A DNA stretch of 64,000 nt from Kaistella flava (ex Peng et al. 2021) (lineage in GTDB: Bacteria > Bacteroidota > Bacteroidia > Flavobacteriales > Weeksellaceae): the NCBI RefSeq assembly GCF_015191005.1, contig NZ_CP040442.1, forward strand, positions 558,001 to 622,000. The letters are read 5' to 3'. Below the pieces are notes generated by a model that did no database searches, had not been told where the DNA came from, and saw nothing but the letters and a program-made list of their open reading frames with translations. A program made the translations under genes and the position numbers. Every line of letters starts with the position of its first letter. Within the stretch, counting starts at the first letter, position 1. Below, piece by piece: positions 26,289 to 35,402 of this stretch.

Positions 26289-27272
26289 TTATTTTTTATC
26301 ACGTTGCTCCAATTCAAAACGAATTCGATATTGCTCAATAAGTTGTTTTAATTCTTCTTCTGGAACGTATAATAGATATTTGCTGGCGAAAAGATTATTT
26401 TTGTCGTTGAGTACGGAATATTTAACAATTGTTTCATCTTTTTCCGAACACAATAAAATTCCGATTGTCGGATTATCACCTTCATTACGTTTAAAATCGT
26501 CATACATTCTTACATACATATCAATTTGCCCGATATCTTGATGAGAAAGTTCGCCCGTTTTTAAATCGATAATGACAAAACATTTTAATATATAGTTGTA
26601 AAAAACAAGGTCTATATAAAAATCTGAGCTATGACTAGAAATATGTTGCTGTCTTGCTACAAAGGCAAATCCTTTCCCAAATTCCAGCAGAAATTTTTGA
26701 ATATGATCGATAATTCCTGTTTCAATTTCTTTTTCTGAAATTTTTTCATCAGGTTTAAGGCCTAAAAACTCAAAAATATAAGGATCTTTTAATAAACTGT
26801 GAATGTTTTCTATTGGTGATTTTTTATGCTCTAAAACTCTTTCGTATGCCAAAGAATTTATTTGGCGTTTTAAATCTCTTGAACTCCAATTGTTTTGAAT
26901 AGATTCATCAATATAATAATTGATTTTTTTAACTGAATCAATTTTTAATAACATTCTGTAATGGGTCCAAGTTAATTGTTGACGCACTGCGTCAACAATT
27001 GGAAATGATTGGTAAAACTTACGCATATTGGAAAGGTTGGTATAATCAAAACCTTTTCCGAATTCTAAAGACAATTTCTGTGAGAGATTTTTTAAAGTGT
27101 ATTTTCCGTAGGTGGCTCTTTCTTGGTCTTTCTGTTCGTCTTCAACAATAAGCTGCCCGATTTGCCAATAAGTTAGCAATAAAGTAGAATTCGCGATTCG
27201 AAATACCTTTTCGCGCGACTGGCTAATAATCTGCTTTACGGATAGAAACAAAGAATCTTCGGAGATTTCCAT
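26289..27272 (-). CDS. DUF1016 / YhcG-type PD-(D/E)XK nuclease
   Basis: 327 residues. The N-terminal DUF1016_N domain is helical (TYWQIGQLIVEDEQ, FDYTNLSNMRKFYQSF, LTWTHYRMLLKI). The C-terminal nuclease domain shows the PD-(D/E)XK core: SSDFYIDLVFYN followed by CFVIIDLKTGELSHQDIGQI. These proteins are linked to restriction and DNA-damage contexts in other genomes, but the function is not settled. Here the gene is alone between POT transporters, with no restriction genes near. An exact 27-base palindrome lies inside it (26974-27000), coding for IVDAVRQQL. Family membership is confident, role is not. Confidence 0.85.
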   Translation of the reverse strand: MEISEDSLFLSVKQIISQSREKVFRIANSTLLLTYWQIGQLIVEDEQKDQERATYGKYTLKNLSQKLSLEFGKGFDYTNLSNMRKFYQSFPIVDAVRQQLTWTHYRMLLKIDSVKKINYYIDESIQNNWSSRDLKRQINSLAYERVLEHKKSPIENIHSLLKDPYIFEFLGLKPDEKISEKEIETGIIDHIQKFLLEFGKGFAFVARQQHISSHSSDFYIDLVFYNYILKCFVIIDLKTGELSHQDIGQIDMYVRMYDDFKRNEGDNPTIGILLCSEKDETIVKYSVLNDKNNLFASKYLLYVPEEELKQLIEQYRIRFELEQRDKK

Positions 27273-27285
27273 CTTACGAAAATAG

Positions 27286-27314
27286 AAAAAACCACCGAAT
27301 AATCGATGGTTTTT
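27286..27314 (-). terminator. Terminator downstream of POT copy 2
   Basis: Stem ACCACCGA / TCGATGGT (one mismatch) with flanking A/T runs, 24 bases after the end of POT copy 2. Nearly identical to the hairpin at 28914-28940, as if copied with the transporter genes. Confidence 0.7.
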
Positions 27315-27337
27315 GTGATTTATATTTTAAATAAAGA

Positions 27338-28834
27338 TTAGTGAATACCTTTCATAAATTTATTTAAAAGTGGTGAAAGCAATAATAAACATGCTCCCGA
27401 AGCCAACATCAAATACGTGATAAAAGGATATAAAGCAAAATCGTAAGTGGTTAAAATTTGCTCCAAAGTTGCTGCAAGATAGTTTCCTAAAGCGAAACTC
27501 GCCATCCAAACACCCATCATAATTGAAGTAATATTACCTGGTGAAAGTTTGGTTACCATCGAAAGTCCGATTGGTGATAACATTAATTCTCCTACCGTTA
27601 AAAGCGCGTAAACAACTACCAACCACATTGGGCTAACAATATTCCCAGCATCTGCACTGTTTTGTGCCTGAGTCATAATGAAGAACGCAAATGCTCCAAC
27701 GAACATCGCCATCGCAAATTTAATTGGAGTTCTTGGATTCAGTCTTTTGGCCGCCAATTTTACCCATAAGATAGAAAATAGAGGAGCCAAGGTCACAATT
27801 ACAATAGGGTTAATGTTTTGGAACCAAGTAGTCGGGATTTCAAAACCACCAACAACTCTGTCTGTATTTTCTTGTGCGAAAAGATTAAATGTTCCTCCTG
27901 CCTGTTCGAAACCAGCCCAGAAAACAATGTTGAAGAAGGCTAGAATAAGGATTACAAAGACTCTGGTCCATTCTGTTGATCCATTTGTTCCTTTAAAAAT
28001 AGACATCCCGATAAATCCAACACCTGCAATACCTAATACCCAAACCATAATGGTGTGAATAATATCTGAGGTATTGTTCCAAATGAACATTACCAAAAAT
28101 ACGAAAGCCACATTTCCAATAGTATAAAGAATAATGTCTCTCCAGTCTTTACCTATTAAATCAGTAATTCCTTTTTCTTTATATCCTGGTGGAAGCCCTT
28201 TATCTCCTAAAGTATTTCTACGTGCATAAAACCAAAGAACGCCTAAAAGCATTCCTAAACCTGCAGCGAAGTAACCGTAAGGCCAACCTACTTTTTCGCC
28301 TAAAGTACCAGCAACAAAAGGAGAAAGGAAAGCACCAATATTAATACCCATGTAGAAAATGGTAAATGCACCATCTTTTCTTGGATCATCGTTATCATAT
28401 AAATCTCCAACGATGGTTGAAATGTTTGGTTTAAAGAATCCATTTCCTAGAATCAACACTCCTAATCCTAAATAGAAAAAGTGTTTTCTAGTTTCCACAT
28501 CACCTAATAAATCTACAGAAGCACTCGCTGCTAAAATGAATTGACCAATCGCCATTACCAAACCACCAATTAGGATTGATTTTCTTTGACCTAAAAGTTT
28601 ATCAGCAAACCAACCACCCAAAATTGGAGTCAGGTAAACTAAAGCGGTGAAAACACCGTAAACTGATAATGATTCAGCACGGTTTAGGCCGAAACCTCCC
28701 GTTGCTAATTCTGCGGTTAAGAAAATTGTTAATAGGGCACGCATTCCATAATAGGAAAAACGCTCCCACATTTCAGTAAAGAACAAGGTGTATAATCCTT
28801 TTGGATGACCTTGTTGAGGCTGTGTAGTGTCCAT
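27338..28834 (-). CDS. POT-family proton-coupled oligopeptide transporter (copy 2)
   Basis: 498 residues, polytopic inner-membrane protein. ExxER motif TEMWERFSYYGMRALL in helix 1, and FTIFYMGINIGAFLSPF as the PTR signature. The other conserved pieces (GGWFADKLLGQRKSI, GNGFFKPNISTIVGDLY) are identical in layout to the other three copies, which points to tandem gene duplication. It has its own -7 element (28864-28871) and terminator (27286-27314), so each transporter is probably regulated separately. The substrate range among the copies cannot be told from sequence. Confidence 0.93.
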   Translation of the reverse strand: MDTTQPQQGHPKGLYTLFFTEMWERFSYYGMRALLTIFLTAELATGGFGLNRAESLSVYGVFTALVYLTPILGGWFADKLLGQRKSILIGGLVMAIGQFILAASASVDLLGDVETRKHFFYLGLGVLILGNGFFKPNISTIVGDLYDNDDPRKDGAFTIFYMGINIGAFLSPFVAGTLGEKVGWPYGYFAAGLGMLLGVLWFYARRNTLGDKGLPPGYKEKGITDLIGKDWRDIILYTIGNVAFVFLVMFIWNNTSDIIHTIMVWVLGIAGVGFIGMSIFKGTNGSTEWTRVFVILILAFFNIVFWAGFEQAGGTFNLFAQENTDRVVGGFEIPTTWFQNINPIVIVTLAPLFSILWVKLAAKRLNPRTPIKFAMAMFVGAFAFFIMTQAQNSADAGNIVSPMWLVVVYALLTVGELMLSPIGLSMVTKLSPGNITSIMMGVWMASFALGNYLAATLEQILTTYDFALYPFITYLMLASGACLLLLSPLLNKFMKGIH

Positions 28835-28863
28835 TTTTAATTGTTAATTTTTCGATTAGTGGA

Positions 28864-28871
28864 CAAATATA
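28864..28871 (-). promoter_or_regulatory. -7 element of POT copy 2
   Basis: TATATTTG on the minus strand, 30 bases upstream of the ATG at 28834. Confidence 0.55.
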
Positions 28872-28913
28872 GTTTTTTTATGTTTATGAAATACATTTCG
28901 CAACTTTAAACGG

Positions 28914-28940
28914 AAAAACCACCGAATAATCGGTGGTTTT
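28914..28940 (-). terminator. Terminator downstream of POT copy 3
   Basis: Perfect stem AAAACCACCG / CGGTGGTTTT with loop AATAAT, followed by a T-run on the minus strand. Confidence 0.8.
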
Positions 28941-28962
28941 ATCTTAAATATTTGAAATATTA

Positions 28963-30711
28963 TTAATTTACGCCGTGCATCATTTTTTTCAAAATCGGAG
29001 ATATAAGTGCTAAAATTGCTCCTGCAATTCCACAAAGAATTACAAATACCATGAAGAATTCAAATAAATTATGAATTTCAAATCCAGCGAAACTATTGTA
29101 AACAATTGAAATTTGCTCTTTATCAAGAAGAGATAGTTGATCTGCAGTTAATGTAATTTTTTTATCTAATACATCTTGAAGATTGATGCCTAATTCTTTA
29201 GCCTTTAGGAATTTGTCTCCAGTCGCAGGTAATATTGAACCTAAAATTCCTGAAAGAGCGTATCCTGCAGCATTGGCAATAAAGAATACACCAAATAAAA
29301 GGGAGGCAAATCTTTTTGGTGCTAATTTACCAACCAAAGATAATCCGATTGGAGATAAACAAAGTTCTCCCATGGTCTGGATTAAATAAAGTAAAATCAA
29401 CCATTTCACTGCAAGCAGTCCTGTATTTCCTAAATCTTTTACATTGTAAGCGATAATTAAATAACTTAAGGCGATTAAACCAAGTCCAATTGCTTGTTTT
29501 AAAGGGGAAACTGGTTCTTTTTTATTTGCTCTTAATTTGTCCCAAAGCATACTGAATGGAACTGCTAAAACCACAATGAATAAACCATTAAAAATCTGAA
29601 CCATTGATGGAGGCATGTTCCAACCTAAAATATCTCGGTCAGTTTGGTTATCTGCAATAAATGTTAAAGATGAACCTGCCTGTTCGAAAGCAGCCCAGAA
29701 GAAAATGATGAAAAATGATACGATATAAATTACCCAAATTCTGTCTCTCTCTACTTTATTTTCGGTTGCAGACATAATTAAATAAGCCAACGCAAGTCCC
29801 ATAGAATAGATGAATGGATAAATAACTGCTTTCACAAATTCTCCCATTCCGACAGAACCAAATCCGATTTTATCTACAAATAAATATTGAAATCCAAAGA
29901 ATGTTAATACGAAAATTGCTACCGCAATACCGATTGATTTTCCAGTGAAATTAGCTGTTTGAGATTCACCTTCTTCAAAATCTTCTGCGGTATTTTGGCT
30001 TGGTAGTCCACCAATTGGTCTTCCTTCTGGTGTTACAACGTATTTATTTTTAAGTAATACAAAAGTAAGTGTTCCGATTACCATTGCTATAGAAGCTGCT
30101 AAAAAGCCCCATTTGAATGCGTGAATATCTCTTATTCCACCTGCATCTTTTACATCTCCTAAAAAAGGACAAATAAACTGACCCAAAAATGCTCCTAAGT
30201 TAATTCCCATGTAAAAAATGGTAAAAGCGGAATCCAATTTTGATTTTTCCTGTTTTGGATATAGACTTCCTACCATCGAAGAAATATTTGGTTTAAAGAA
30301 ACCATTTCCGAAAATAATCACTCCCAAAGCGACCCACATCAGCATTTGTGCCGAACTTAAATTGGAGTCGAATGTTGAAGCACTCATAAACATCAGAAAT
30401 TGTCCAACTGCCATCAATGTTCCTCCAACAATAATACAATATCTATTTCCCAAAAATCGGTCTGCAATAAAACCACCAAGCATTGGGGTAAGATAACAAA
30501 GGGCCAAAAATCCACCGTATATAATGGTAACATCTCCTTCTTTCATTAACAGCGAGTTCACCATAAAAAGCGTCAACAAAGCGCGCATTCCATAGAAGTT
30601 GAAACGCTCCCACATTTCTGTGCCAAAAAGTACCCACAAACCTTTCGGATGCTTCGTTTTTGGTTCGTTTATAAGTTCGTTACTCGAGTTTAATGCTTCT
30701 AGCTCGTCCAT
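28963..30711 (-). CDS. POT-family proton-coupled oligopeptide transporter (copy 3)
   Basis: 582 residues, the longest of the four copies. TEMWERFNFYGMRALL carries the ExxER motif and FTIFYMGINLGAFLGQF the PTR signature. The extra length is a loop between about 210 and 250 and a helical insertion near the C-terminus (GDKFLKAKELGINLQDVLDKKITLTADQ, about 495-540) that should lie outside the membrane before the last helices. Inner-membrane peptide importer by family. It has a good promoter (TTTG-N18-TATATTTG) and its own terminator. Confidence 0.92.
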   Translation of the reverse strand: MDELEALNSSNELINEPKTKHPKGLWVLFGTEMWERFNFYGMRALLTLFMVNSLLMKEGDVTIIYGGFLALCYLTPMLGGFIADRFLGNRYCIIVGGTLMAVGQFLMFMSASTFDSNLSSAQMLMWVALGVIIFGNGFFKPNISSMVGSLYPKQEKSKLDSAFTIFYMGINLGAFLGQFICPFLGDVKDAGGIRDIHAFKWGFLAASIAMVIGTLTFVLLKNKYVVTPEGRPIGGLPSQNTAEDFEEGESQTANFTGKSIGIAVAIFVLTFFGFQYLFVDKIGFGSVGMGEFVKAVIYPFIYSMGLALAYLIMSATENKVERDRIWVIYIVSFFIIFFWAAFEQAGSSLTFIADNQTDRDILGWNMPPSMVQIFNGLFIVVLAVPFSMLWDKLRANKKEPVSPLKQAIGLGLIALSYLIIAYNVKDLGNTGLLAVKWLILLYLIQTMGELCLSPIGLSLVGKLAPKRFASLLFGVFFIANAAGYALSGILGSILPATGDKFLKAKELGINLQDVLDKKITLTADQLSLLDKEQISIVYNSFAGFEIHNLFEFFMVFVILCGIAGAILALISPILKKMMHGVN

Positions 30712-30742
30712 ATGTTAATCGTTAATTATTTGTTAAGGTTAG

Positions 30743-30772
30743 CAAATATAGTTTTTTTTCAGTTTTTACAAA
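30743..30772 (-). promoter_or_regulatory. Promoter of POT copy 3
   Basis: Minus strand: TTTG, 18 bases, TATATTTG (-7 at 30750-30743), 32 bases before the ATG. Good match to the Bacteroidota promoter class. Confidence 0.65.
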
Positions 30773-30794
30773 TGTTTTTCGCAACATTTAAACG

Positions 30795-30823
30795 AAAAAA
30801 CCGCAGAAATGTTCTGCGGTTTT
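30795..30823 (-). terminator. Terminator downstream of POT copy 4
   Basis: Perfect 11-bp stem AAACCGCAGAA / TTCTGCGGTTT, loop ATG, then a T-run on the minus strand. Confidence 0.85.
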
Positions 30824-30846
30824 ATTTATGTATGCGTTAATGTGAT

Positions 30847-32529
30847 TTAGTTAACACCTCTTTCTTTCATAATCTTGTTAAGTCTCTTTAAAATCGATAG
30901 TCCTAATAAGGTAGCGATTAATAATAAACCGAAGTTTACGATAAAGAAATAGGCTTTATTATCGTACTCGTACCAGAAACTGGCTAAAACTCCGGAAAGT
31001 TTGTTTCCAATCGAAGTTGAAAGGAAGAATCCTCCCATCATTAATGCTGTAATTCTTGGTGGCGAAAGCTTTGAAACTAACGACAATCCCATTGGTGAAA
31101 GACATAATTCTCCCAACGTAATTACTCCATAGGAGAGAATTAACCAAATTGCGGAAACCTTGATCATTCCATTGTTTCCTGCATAAACTGCTCCTACCAT
31201 TACCAAACATGATAAGGCGGAAATGAATAATCCCAGAACAATTTTAGTAGGCGTAGTAGGTTCTTTGCCCTTTCGTCGAAGAAACATAAAGAATCCAACA
31301 ACAATCGGAGTTAAAATAATTACCCAGGCCGGATTGATCGACTGGAATAATTCGGTATTGTAAAGCGCCACTTCCTGAGTTGGATTTGCTTCAAGTTTAG
31401 CTCGCTCGGTTTCAGAAATATTTCTAAAATAAATATCCTGTCCCATTTCTTTAACGGGTTTTCCTGCTTCATCTTTTTTTGTACGGTATTGATCATCATA
31501 GACAGAAACCTCCTTCATTTCATAGGTTTTCCCTTGAACTCCGTCTTTTCCGTCAATTAAATTAATGGCACGTAAAGGCTCTACTAATGGAGCTGGAATA
31601 GCACGATCAGTATAATTATTCGCCCAGCGAGTCAAGGCAGTTCCGTTCTGTTTAAATACCGCCCAGAACATTAAACTTACGGCGAAGATCGCAAGCAAAG
31701 CACCAATTGGTCTTTTGTCTTCCGCGTTAGCTTTCACGTAAAGCATTATATAGAAGTAGATTACCGGAATACAGGCGAAGATAAAAGCATCCGTAGAATC
31801 AGTACCGAAAATATTTCCTGGAATCATCCAACCGATAACTCCCGCGATAATTGCAGGTAAGAACACCTTTAATAAAATATCAGAAATTTTGGTATCTCCT
31901 TCTTGAGAAGGTTTTAAAACGTTGGCTTGTAAAATATGTTTTCTTCCAAGTGTGAAGACGATAAGACCGATAAACATTCCGACTCCTGCAGTCATGAAGG
32001 CTGGTCCCCAACCATATTTGTTGCGCATGAATGCTGCAATAATATTACAAATAAATGCACCAATATTAATTCCCATATAGAAAATATTATAACCGGCATC
32101 TTTATTATCCTTGTAAGGTTCTTCGTTATAAAGGTTTCCTAAAAGAGTAGAAATACTAGGTTTAAAGAATCCATTTCCTAAAATTACCAAACCTAGTGAA
32201 GCATAGAAAAGAGGAAGTTCTTTGAATAAACCAACTCCTAAATAACCCAATCCCATTAAGGTACCACCGATATAAATTGCTTTGACATAGCCTAACAGTT
32301 TGTCGGCCAGGAAACCTCCCAGAAACGGAGTAAGATAGGTTAAAGCGATAAAGGTTCCGAAGATATCGTCGGCACTTTTATCATTAAAAGCGAGACCTCC
32401 TTTTTCACTATCGATCATGTAAAGAACGAAGATTCCGAGGATTAGATAATAGCCGAATCGCTCCCACATTTCCGTAAAAAACAGATAGGGTAAACCTTTA
32501 GGGTGTTTTCTGGTTGTTTTTTGTTCCAT
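30847..32529 (-). CDS. POT-family proton-coupled oligopeptide transporter (copy 4)
   Basis: 560 residues from ATG 32529; two codons upstream there is only a TTG. The helix-1 motif is TEMWERFGYYLILGIF, so the usual YYG is YYL here, and the PTR signature is YNIFYMGINIGAFICN. A long hydrophilic insertion of about 75 residues (DGKDGVQGKTYEMKEVSVYDD... to ...ALYNTELFQS, about 310-385) separates two helices and probably forms an extracytoplasmic domain not seen in copies 1-3. The most divergent copy, so possibly with a different substrate. It has its own -7 element and terminator and lies next to the dipeptidyl peptidase gene. Confidence 0.9.
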   Translation of the reverse strand: MEQKTTRKHPKGLPYLFFTEMWERFGYYLILGIFVLYMIDSEKGGLAFNDKSADDIFGTFIALTYLTPFLGGFLADKLLGYVKAIYIGGTLMGLGYLGVGLFKELPLFYASLGLVILGNGFFKPSISTLLGNLYNEEPYKDNKDAGYNIFYMGINIGAFICNIIAAFMRNKYGWGPAFMTAGVGMFIGLIVFTLGRKHILQANVLKPSQEGDTKISDILLKVFLPAIIAGVIGWMIPGNIFGTDSTDAFIFACIPVIYFYIMLYVKANAEDKRPIGALLAIFAVSLMFWAVFKQNGTALTRWANNYTDRAIPAPLVEPLRAINLIDGKDGVQGKTYEMKEVSVYDDQYRTKKDEAGKPVKEMGQDIYFRNISETERAKLEANPTQEVALYNTELFQSINPAWVIILTPIVVGFFMFLRRKGKEPTTPTKIVLGLFISALSCLVMVGAVYAGNNGMIKVSAIWLILSYGVITLGELCLSPMGLSLVSKLSPPRITALMMGGFFLSTSIGNKLSGVLASFWYEYDNKAYFFIVNFGLLLIATLLGLSILKRLNKIMKERGVN

Positions 32530-32548
32530 TTTCAAATTTTAATTTTAG

Positions 32549-32556
32549 CAAATATA
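32549..32556 (-). promoter_or_regulatory. -7 element of POT copy 4
   Basis: TATATTTG on the minus strand, 20 bases upstream of the ATG at 32529; -33 box unclear. Confidence 0.5.
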
Positions 32557-32575
32557 TATTATTAAGTTTAAATGT

Positions 32576-32602
32576 AAAAAGCCCTCATAGGAGAGCTTTT
32601 TT
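32576..32602 (-). terminator. Terminator downstream of the dipeptidyl peptidase gene
   Basis: Stem AAAAAGCCCTC / GAGAGCTTTTT (one mismatch) with a T-run on the minus strand, 23 bases after the stop codon. Confidence 0.7.
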
Positions 32603-32624
32603 TGCCTGTTTTAAACAAACTTTT

Positions 32625-34751
32625 TTAAAGATTTTCTAAAAGAAAATTAGTCATTTTCTGATAGAGTTGTGGGCGAGTTTGTCCACCGTAAATTCCGTGA
32701 TTTTTATCTGGATAAGCCATGAATTCAAACTGCTTATTATTTTGAATTAAAGCCTCAGAGAATTCCATAGCATTCTGAAAATGAACGTTATCATCCGCAG
32801 TTCCATGGATTAAAAGATACTTTCCTTTTAACAAATTCGCGTAAGTTGTTGGCGAGTTATCATCATATCCACCAGGGTTTTCTTGTGGTGTTCTCATGAA
32901 TCTTTCTGTATAAATTGAATCGTAATATCTCCAGTTAGTTACCGGAGCAACAGCGATTCCGGTTTTGAAAACATCAGCTCCTTTTGTTAAGGCTAAACTC
33001 GCCATATAACCACCAAAACTCCATCCGAAAATTCCGATTCTGTCTTTATTGATATAGGATTGCTGTCCAAACCATTTTGCAGCTGCAATTTGGTCATCGA
33101 TTTCGTATTTTCCTAAGTTTAAATAAGTTGTTTTTTTAAACTCAGTTCCTTTGTAACCGGTTCCACGACCATCAACACAAGCTACGATATATCCCTTTTG
33201 AACCAAATGATTGAACCATAATGCGTTTCCTGTATCCCAAGAATTGGCCACACTTTGAGATCCTGGACCAGAATATTGGAACATAAATAATGGATATTTT
33301 TTATTAGGATCAAAGTCTTTCGGCTTCATAATCCATGCATTCATTTGGTCGCCATTTTCATTTGGAACAGTGAAAAACTCTTTGTTCACCATATTATCTG
33401 CCTGAAGTTTTTTCAATTGCTCCTCATTATTTTGCAATTCCTTCAAGGTTTTTCCATTCGCATCTTTTAAAACATACGTATAAGGTTTTGCTGCAGACGA
33501 AGAAGTTTCGATGAAATATTTATAGTTTTGGCTAAAGCTGGCACTATTTGTTCCACTTGTATTCGAAAGCAAAGTTGTTTTTCCTGTTTCGATATTTACT
33601 TTAGAAACGACTCTGTTAATGCTTCCTTCCTGAGTTGTCTGAATGAAAACTTCTTTTGTTTTCGGATTAAAACCGTAGTAATTAGTTACTTCCCAGTTTC
33701 CTTTGGTAATTTGTTTTTTCAGTTTTCCGTCTTGATTATACCAATAAAGGTGTCTGTTTCCATCACGTTCAGCTCCCCAGATGAAAGAATTATCAGCCAA
33801 GAATTCTAAAGTTACATTATCAGTATCGATCCATCTTTTATCAGATTCTGTAAATAATTTAGTAATCTCTCCAGTTTTGGTATTTACTTTTAAAACATCT
33901 GATGCATTTTGCAATCTTTCAGAAGTAATTAAAATAAGTTCGTCAGGTTTTGCAGTTCTATAAACATCTGGAATATAGTAGTTTTTAAAATTGCTAAGAT
34001 TTAGCGCTATCGTTTTTGCAGAATCTAAACGATAAAGTTGAGCAGATACTACCGAATTATTTGCTCCCGCTTTTGGATATTTAAATCTCATTTCAGAAGG
34101 GTAGAGTTGTTTACCATAAATCGTAATTGACATTTCTGGTACTTCTGATTCATTAGATTTAACAAAAATAATAGCGTCAGAATTTTTGGTCCATTCATAC
34201 AATTTTGCATGTCCGAATTCTTCCTCATAAACCCAATCTCCAAGTCCGTTTAAAATTGAATTCTTCTTCCCATCAGTAGTAATCTGAGTGATTTTTTCTG
34301 AACTTAAATCTTGATAAAATAAATTGTTATCAGCGATAAAAGCTACTTTATTTCCATCCGGAGAAAAAGTGGGTTCCTGTACAAAGTTCCCATTATTGAG
34401 ACTTACCACCTTTCCAGATTTTAAATCTTTAACATCGAATTTACCAAAAAATGAATGTCTGTAAATGGGCAGACTTTCTTTTAATAGTAGGATTTTTGAT
34501 TCATCGTCATTGAAAATATAAGATTGAAAGCTTCCTTCGACTATATTTCCGTCTCTTTTTGTGGTTTTATAGGAATATTTTGCAATTCCACCTGGCTCAA
34601 TGATTACGTAATTTTCACCATTTTTTAGGGACGAAATTCCGGAGATTCCTTTGCCTCTGTAATAACCAGAGTAGATTTTATCTAAGGTAATTTCCTGAGA
34701 GAAATACGCAACAGAAGTTAAAATAGAAATTGTGAATAGGATTTTTTTCAT
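32625..34751 (-). CDS. Dipeptidyl peptidase IV-type S9 peptidase, exported
   Basis: 708 residues with a signal peptide (MKKILFTISILTSVAYFSQ). The N-terminal half is the eight-bladed propeller of the DPP-IV family (WVYEEEFGHAKLYEWTKNSDAI contains the double-Glu motif that holds the substrate N-terminus). The C-terminal alpha/beta-hydrolase domain has the nucleophile in GWSFGGYMA, Asp in DDNVHFQN and His in DKNHGIYGG. The family removes X-Pro or X-Ala dipeptides from peptides. Next to four peptide transporters, this suggests that periplasmic dipeptides are made and taken up. It has its own promoter and terminator. Confidence 0.93.
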   Translation of the reverse strand: MKKILFTISILTSVAYFSQEITLDKIYSGYYRGKGISGISSLKNGENYVIIEPGGIAKYSYKTTKRDGNIVEGSFQSYIFNDDESKILLLKESLPIYRHSFFGKFDVKDLKSGKVVSLNNGNFVQEPTFSPDGNKVAFIADNNLFYQDLSSEKITQITTDGKKNSILNGLGDWVYEEEFGHAKLYEWTKNSDAIIFVKSNESEVPEMSITIYGKQLYPSEMRFKYPKAGANNSVVSAQLYRLDSAKTIALNLSNFKNYYIPDVYRTAKPDELILITSERLQNASDVLKVNTKTGEITKLFTESDKRWIDTDNVTLEFLADNSFIWGAERDGNRHLYWYNQDGKLKKQITKGNWEVTNYYGFNPKTKEVFIQTTQEGSINRVVSKVNIETGKTTLLSNTSGTNSASFSQNYKYFIETSSSAAKPYTYVLKDANGKTLKELQNNEEQLKKLQADNMVNKEFFTVPNENGDQMNAWIMKPKDFDPNKKYPLFMFQYSGPGSQSVANSWDTGNALWFNHLVQKGYIVACVDGRGTGYKGTEFKKTTYLNLGKYEIDDQIAAAKWFGQQSYINKDRIGIFGWSFGGYMASLALTKGADVFKTGIAVAPVTNWRYYDSIYTERFMRTPQENPGGYDDNSPTTYANLLKGKYLLIHGTADDNVHFQNAMEFSEALIQNNKQFEFMAYPDKNHGIYGGQTRPQLYQKMTNFLLENL

Positions 34752-34770
34752 AATAAAATTGATAAGATTT

Positions 34771-34778
34771 CAAAGATA
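34771..34778 (-). promoter_or_regulatory. -7 element of the dipeptidyl peptidase gene
   Basis: TATCTTTG on the minus strand, 20 bases upstream of the ATG. Confidence 0.5.
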
Positions 34779-34872
34779 GGAAATTTCTTAAAATACCGTT
34801 AAACTTTCCGTTAATCGCTTTTAATGGCAAAATAATTGATATTATTTATTAAATCAATTAAAAATAATAACT

Positions 34873-35346
34873 ATGGAAACTTATAATTCAGAAAAATTAG
34901 TAAAATATCAAATAGATAATCAGGAGATTATAGTTGGATTTGCAACTTTTAAAGATGCAGTTAACTACGCTGCTCACAATAAAGGAAATTTAGTAGAAGT
35001 AGGATTTAAAGGTGGAAATGATAATCCGCAATTAACAAATGAAGCGGAATTAATTGATAGAAAAATTCATTATTTCGTAGAAGCTGGTCCTGAATATCGA
35101 TTTATTCATTCATCAGATCCAGAATTCAGGGATTTTGCTGATCAACTTCAAGAAAGAAAATCAGAATTAATTGAAGAAAGTCCGGAAGAAAAGTATTTTG
35201 CCAATGCAGAAATTGAAATTTCAGAAGACCCAATTATCGTTCTTAAAAATGATGAATTTGAATCGGTAACTTCCAGAGAAAGATCCAAATATTTGAAACA
35301 AGCCAACGTTTATGAAATCGGAGTTTTAAAACATATTGAAGCTTAA
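34873..35346 (+). CDS. Soluble acidic protein of unknown function
   Basis: 157 residues, acidic, no signal peptide and no membrane segment. The first 60 residues (FATFKDAVNYAAHNKGNLVEVGFKGG) look alpha/beta; the later part is Glu-rich and helical. I recognise no domain. It is a lone plus-strand gene in a minus-strand region, followed by its own terminator hairpin, which supports expression. It lies opposite the AAA ATPase gene, with its 3' end facing the end of that gene. Confidence 0.6.
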   Translation: METYNSEKLVKYQIDNQEIIVGFATFKDAVNYAAHNKGNLVEVGFKGGNDNPQLTNEAELIDRKIHYFVEAGPEYRFIHSSDPEFRDFADQLQERKSELIEESPEEKYFANAEIEISEDPIIVLKNDEFESVTSRERSKYLKQANVYEIGVLKHIEA

Positions 35347-35373
35347 AAAACTTTATTTTCAAAGAATATTTTT

Positions 35374-35402
35374 AATAACCTATTGATAGATAATGGGTTA
35401 TT
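35374..35402 (+). terminator. Terminator after the 34873-35346 gene
   Basis: Stem AATAACC-TATT / AATGGGTTATT (one G-T pair) followed by a run of eight T; it overlaps the stop codon of the convergent AAA ATPase gene. Confidence 0.75.
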
